Notes under the pieces: generated by a model
Databases searched by the model: none
Seen by the model: the letters and a program-made list of their open reading frames with translations, nothing else
What the model was told of the DNA's origin: nothing
Shown: positions 5,692-7,741 of the stretch, one piece after another
How positions within the stretch are numbered: position 1 is the stretch's first letter
How the letters are laid out: every line of letters begins with the position of its first letter
Origin: Candidatus Campbelliibacteriota bacterium
GTDB lineage: Bacteria > Patescibacteriota > Minisyncoccia > Phycocordibacterales > CSBR16-193
Reading direction: 5' to 3'
Assembly: GCA_007129455.1 (NCBI GenBank)
Contig: SKVL01000034.1
Coordinates: 1-7,741, forward strand
Length of the DNA: 7,741 nt
Translations under genes and position numbers: made by a program

Positions 5692-5721
5692 ATAATAACA
5701 GTTTTTTTCGATTGATGAAAA
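5692..5721 (-). promoter_or_regulatory. Extended -10 promoter of the YibQ-like gene, leaderless geometry
   Basis: On the minus strand TTTTCA (5721-5716) precedes TGTTATTAT (5700-5692) with an 18-bp spacer to the hexamer. Exactly 6 nt separate the hexamer from the ATG at 5685, placing the predicted start on the A of the ATG. The TTTTCA box is the same hexamer proposed for galU. Confidence 0.5.
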
Positions 5722-5760
5722 CTTCGGCTCATTAATAAAAGAACACGAAAATCTTTTTTT

Positions 5761-5770
5761 GGTGTATTAT
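5761..5770 (+). promoter_or_regulatory. Ambiguous start region of the phosphatidyltransferase gene
   Basis: GGTG (5761-5764) lies 8 nt before ATG 5773 and could be a weak Shine-Dalgarno sequence. The overlapping TATTAT (5765-5770) could instead be a -10 box, but it would start transcription inside the first codons and favour the Met15 start at 5815. Both readings cannot hold together. Confidence 0.25.
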
Positions 5771-5772
5771 GT

Positions 5773-6435
5773 ATGAATACAGTCCTTCATAATTCCAATG
5801 ATCTAAAAACCAAAATGTCACTGGCAAAAAGAATTTTGAAAATCGGAACTCAAAAATTCGAAGAACCCAATTCCATTGATAAAGTTCTGGATAAAGTTTT
5901 TTTGTGGGCTTTTCCGACATATGTAAAACCCAACCATCTGACTGTTTTCAGATACATCTCGACGCCTTTTATCTTTTATCTTTTGTTTTTCCAGTACTAC
6001 TTGATCGGATTTATTGCGTTCTTCATATCTGCCATGACGGATGCTTTGGACGGAGCCATGGCAAGAACACGAGGACAAATAACTTCATGGGGCAAGATAA
6101 ACGATCCCCTGGCAGATAAACTGCTAATAGGATTGGTTGGTGCCATCATGATAATCAAATATGTGAGCCTTGAGATCATATTTATAATTATCATTCTTGA
6201 GATTTTAACCATAGCAATCGTCGCGTTCTTTTACGACGCAAAAGAAAACCCCGGTGCAATGCTTCCGGGCAAGATAAAGATGGCTCTTCAGTCCTTGGGT
6301 GTAGGTTTGATAATACTCTATGCGATGCAGGGATTCCCCCTTTATCTCTCCGTAGCGATTGTTTTTCTCTATCTCTCCATACTTTTCAGTATAATAAATG
6401 TCTTGTTCTGTCTTTTTTGGGGAAAGTCCCTTTGA
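5773..6435 (+). CDS. CDP-alcohol phosphatidyltransferase family protein
   Basis: This integral membrane enzyme transfers a phosphatidyl group from a CDP-linked lipid to an alcohol head group. The complete catalytic motif D-x2-D-G-x2-A-R-x8-G-x3-D-x3-D is present: Asp90, Asp93, Gly94, Ala97, Arg98, Gly107, Asp111 and Asp115. The 220 residues carry about six hydrophobic segments, near 60-72, 74-89, 117-130, 133-152, 174-185 and 190-214. P-G-K-I-K-M (165-170) matches the G-K-x-K-(T/M) element of PgsA-like members. Phosphatidylglycerophosphate synthase is therefore possible, but the alcohol substrate cannot be read from sequence and archaeal-type or inositol-phosphate enzymes share the motif. ATG 5773 is taken as the start; Met15 at 5815 is an alternative that keeps all conserved parts. 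The gene diverges from the YibQ-like gene and has no neighbour on its strand. Confidence 0.92.
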   Translation: MNTVLHNSNDLKTKMSLAKRILKIGTQKFEEPNSIDKVLDKVFLWAFPTYVKPNHLTVFRYISTPFIFYLLFFQYYLIGFIAFFISAMTDALDGAMARTRGQITSWGKINDPLADKLLIGLVGAIMIIKYVSLEIIFIIIILEILTIAIVAFFYDAKENPGAMLPGKIKMALQSLGVGLIILYAMQGFPLYLSVAIVFLYLSILFSIINVLFCLFWGKSL

Positions 6436-6500
6436 AAATTAAAAACAAGCGGGTTTTATCCTCACCTTTTTTCCGACTACCAAGTTCAAGCACTCCCTTC

Positions 6501-7741
6501 TCAGCATTCATCGCCTTGTGACGACTCCTCCGCCCGGCATTTTACGATTCTGTCTTCCAGCTCCTTGATTCTCTCTTTGAGTTTTATGGTCTCCTCGTCG
6601 GCCTGGCACTTTCCGAGCCCTTCTTCCAGCTCTTTGATTCTCTCCTTGAGTTCGATCATCTTCTTCTCCCGTCCCATGGTAAGTTGATGGAACTTCTCCA
6701 ACTCTACAACCCTCTTCTCGAGTTCTTTACTTCGATTTTTAAGCTCCTCTTCCAGCTCCTGTTTTTCCGTTACATCTCTGGCGACGGCGTATATCCTGTC
6801 ACCTCGAGTTCTTGACTTCCATTCAATCCATCTGTAAGAGCCGTCCTTGCAACGATAACGATTCATAAAGTTCAAGATATCTTCTTTTTTCTCTCCGGAA
6901 CGACTCAAGATTGAAAGAGTCTCTTCGATGTCATCCGGGTGTACAAATTTAATAAACTCTTCACCTTCAAGCTCAAACAGTTCGTACCCCAAAACCTTTT
7001 TCCACTCGGGATTCAATCTGACAAAACGACCTTTCGTATCAGTGATACAAAGAAGATCCAAACTGGATGAAAAGTAATGATCCAACTCCTCGGTCTTTTT
7101 TCTTAACGCATTCTCGGCTCTCCTTTTCTTAGCCACATCAATCAAAATCAGATAAAACAACACCAGCAAGAAGAGAGCTCCGAACACAATGATGCCGGCC
7201 AATCTTGTCGCCGAGGTGGCTTCTTGGCTCCATACCTTTGCGGAGTAATCCATGCCGAAGGTAGCAAACACTTCCCCCGTCTGTTCTTTTATGATTGGAG
7301 TCAAAACGCTTATGCACTCCCCTTCCTTTCGGTCAACAGCTCCGGCAATATGAGATTCTTTGGTTTTGAAAGGGATCCTGAATTCTTCACCGGCGGTTTT
7401 GTTCTCGGTTCCGGGATAGATGTAGTCCTCCGAGCCGGTAGGAATGGAGTGAACCATGTAATATACTCTATCGTTATGTATCGTATAAAGATAAGCATGG
7501 TTACACTTACTGTCCTTGCTCAAATACTCCGAAAGCCTCTTCTTGATACTTTTGTAAGCGCCGGAGTTATAATCGTCGGGAAGTGCGTTAAGTTGCTTAA
7601 TCATCTCTCCATCAAGACCAATTGCGGCCGTTTCCGAGATCAAAAAGGCTCGTTCCGAAACGTCTTGTATACTTTTATTCCAAGAATATTTAACAAAAAA
7701 GGCACCCGAAACCATCAGGAACAAAAACAAAAACAGAAATA
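6501..7741 (-). CDS. Membrane PAS-domain sensor with coiled-coil tail and no kinase domain, N-terminus cut by window
   Basis: The frame stays open to the right edge with a run of Phe/Leu codons, so the true start is probably outside. Residue numbers here count from the TTG at 7730. A membrane helix lies at about 1-14, an extracytoplasmic sensor region at about 18-170 (CHASE/Cache-like spacing with P-T-G-S-E-D-Y near 97 and F-G-M-D-Y near 158), and a second membrane helix at about 177-198. A PAS domain spans about 216-323, with I-T-D-T-K-G-R-F, H-P-D-D and Y-R-C-K-D-G-S-Y-R-W-I-E-W, ending A-R-D-V-T-E-K-Q. The rest is coiled coil (about 323-403) with F-H-Q-L-T-M-G-R-E-K-K-M-I-E-L, a linker often seen after PAS domains in sensor proteins. 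There is no HisKA, HATPase, GGDEF, EAL or chemotaxis signalling domain before the stop. Signalling would need a partner that docks on the coiled coil. Confidence 0.85.
   Translation of the reverse strand, partial: FLFLFLFLMVSGAFFVKYSWNKSIQDVSERAFLISETAAIGLDGEMIKQLNALPDDYNSGAYKSIKKRLSEYLSKDSKCNHAYLYTIHNDRVYYMVHSIPTGSEDYIYPGTENKTAGEEFRIPFKTKESHIAGAVDRKEGECISVLTPIIKEQTGEVFATFGMDYSAKVWSQEATSATRLAGIIVFGALFLLVLFYLILIDVAKKRRAENALRKKTEELDHYFSSSLDLLCITDTKGRFVRLNPEWKKVLGYELFELEGEEFIKFVHPDDIEETLSILSRSGEKKEDILNFMNRYRCKDGSYRWIEWKSRTRGDRIYAVARDVTEKQELEEELKNRSKELEKRVVELEKFHQLTMGREKKMIELKERIKELEEGLGKCQADEETIKLKERIKELEDRIVKCRAEESSQGDEC
6522..6659 (-). repeat. Two tandem 69-bp units (23 residues each) in the coiled coil
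   Basis: Residues 358-380 (6591-6659) and 381-403 (6522-6590) align without gaps, with 14 of 23 residues identical, including L-K-E-R-I-K-E-L-E and K-C-x-A-x-E. The DNA also aligns without gaps. Each unit carries one cysteine (375 and 398). A 23-residue period is not a multiple of seven, so the heptad phase shifts between the units. Confidence 0.8.

Noticed and set aside
6442..6457. Possible terminator AAAAC-AAGCGG-GTTTT between the phosphatidyltransferase and PAS genes
   Set aside because: Only a 5-bp, A/T-rich stem without a proper T run; too weak to call on either strand.
1..7741. TGA read as glycine (code 25), as in some CPR lineages
   Set aside because: TGA ends six proteins at family-appropriate positions (3440, 4717, 6435 and the minus-strand stops at 3452, 4813, 6501), and no in-frame TGA interrupts a domain.
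1..7741. CRISPR arrays, insertion sequences, tRNA or rRNA genes
   Set aside because: No regularly spaced repeats, transposase motifs, terminal inverted repeats, or tRNA-like arms with a T-loop sequence were seen.

Overview
The window holds nine protein-coding genes, two of them cut by the window edges, and no RNA genes. The standard genetic code fits: TGA, TAA and TAG all end recognisable proteins at sensible positions. Short genes, AT-rich spacers, almost no Shine-Dalgarno sequences, small membrane-anchored proteins with Pro/Glu linkers, and a PAS sensor ending in a coiled coil together suggest a Patescibacteria/CPR bacterium, probably Parcubacteria-like. That placement is inference; no marker gene is present to settle it.

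Left to right: the C-terminal end of a secreted subtilisin-like (S8) protease (1-447, +) with a strong terminator; a small membrane-anchored beta-domain protein (574-1005, +) ending at a GC-rich terminator; UTP-glucose-1-phosphate uridylyltransferase GalU (1084-1947, -); a membrane-anchored L,D-transpeptidase fused to a D,D-carboxypeptidase-like domain (2049-3440, +); a stand-alone tRNA-binding OB-fold protein (3452-3808, -); a PspC-domain membrane protein with a long extra C-terminal region (3902-4717, +); a YibQ-type divergent polysaccharide deacetylase (4813-5685, -); a CDP-alcohol phosphatidyltransferase (5773-6435, +); and a membrane PAS sensor with a coiled-coil tail and no kinase domain (6501 to the right edge, -).

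Apart from the first pair, strand flips at every gene, so each gene appears to be its own transcription unit. Divergent promoter regions lie at 1948-2048, 3809-3901 and 5686-5772. Convergent gene ends lie at 1006-1083, 3441-3451, 4718-4812 and 6436-6500. No gene-free stretch exceeds about 130 bases. Several -10 boxes sit only 6-9 nt from the ATG, which suggests leaderless mRNAs.

The genes share an envelope theme: nucleotide-sugar supply (GalU), peptidoglycan cross-linking (L,D-transpeptidase), polysaccharide trimming (YibQ-like), phospholipid head-group synthesis, membrane stress (PspC), secreted proteolysis and membrane sensing. The most notable object is the transpeptidase fusion, whose carboxypeptidase-like half keeps the family fold signature but has lost the catalytic serine (SxxK is GLSK) and the KTG box (AGG). 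Second are the leaderless promoter geometry and the perfect inverted repeats in two 5' leaders. Third is the PAS sensor with a duplicated, cysteine-bearing 23-residue coiled-coil unit.
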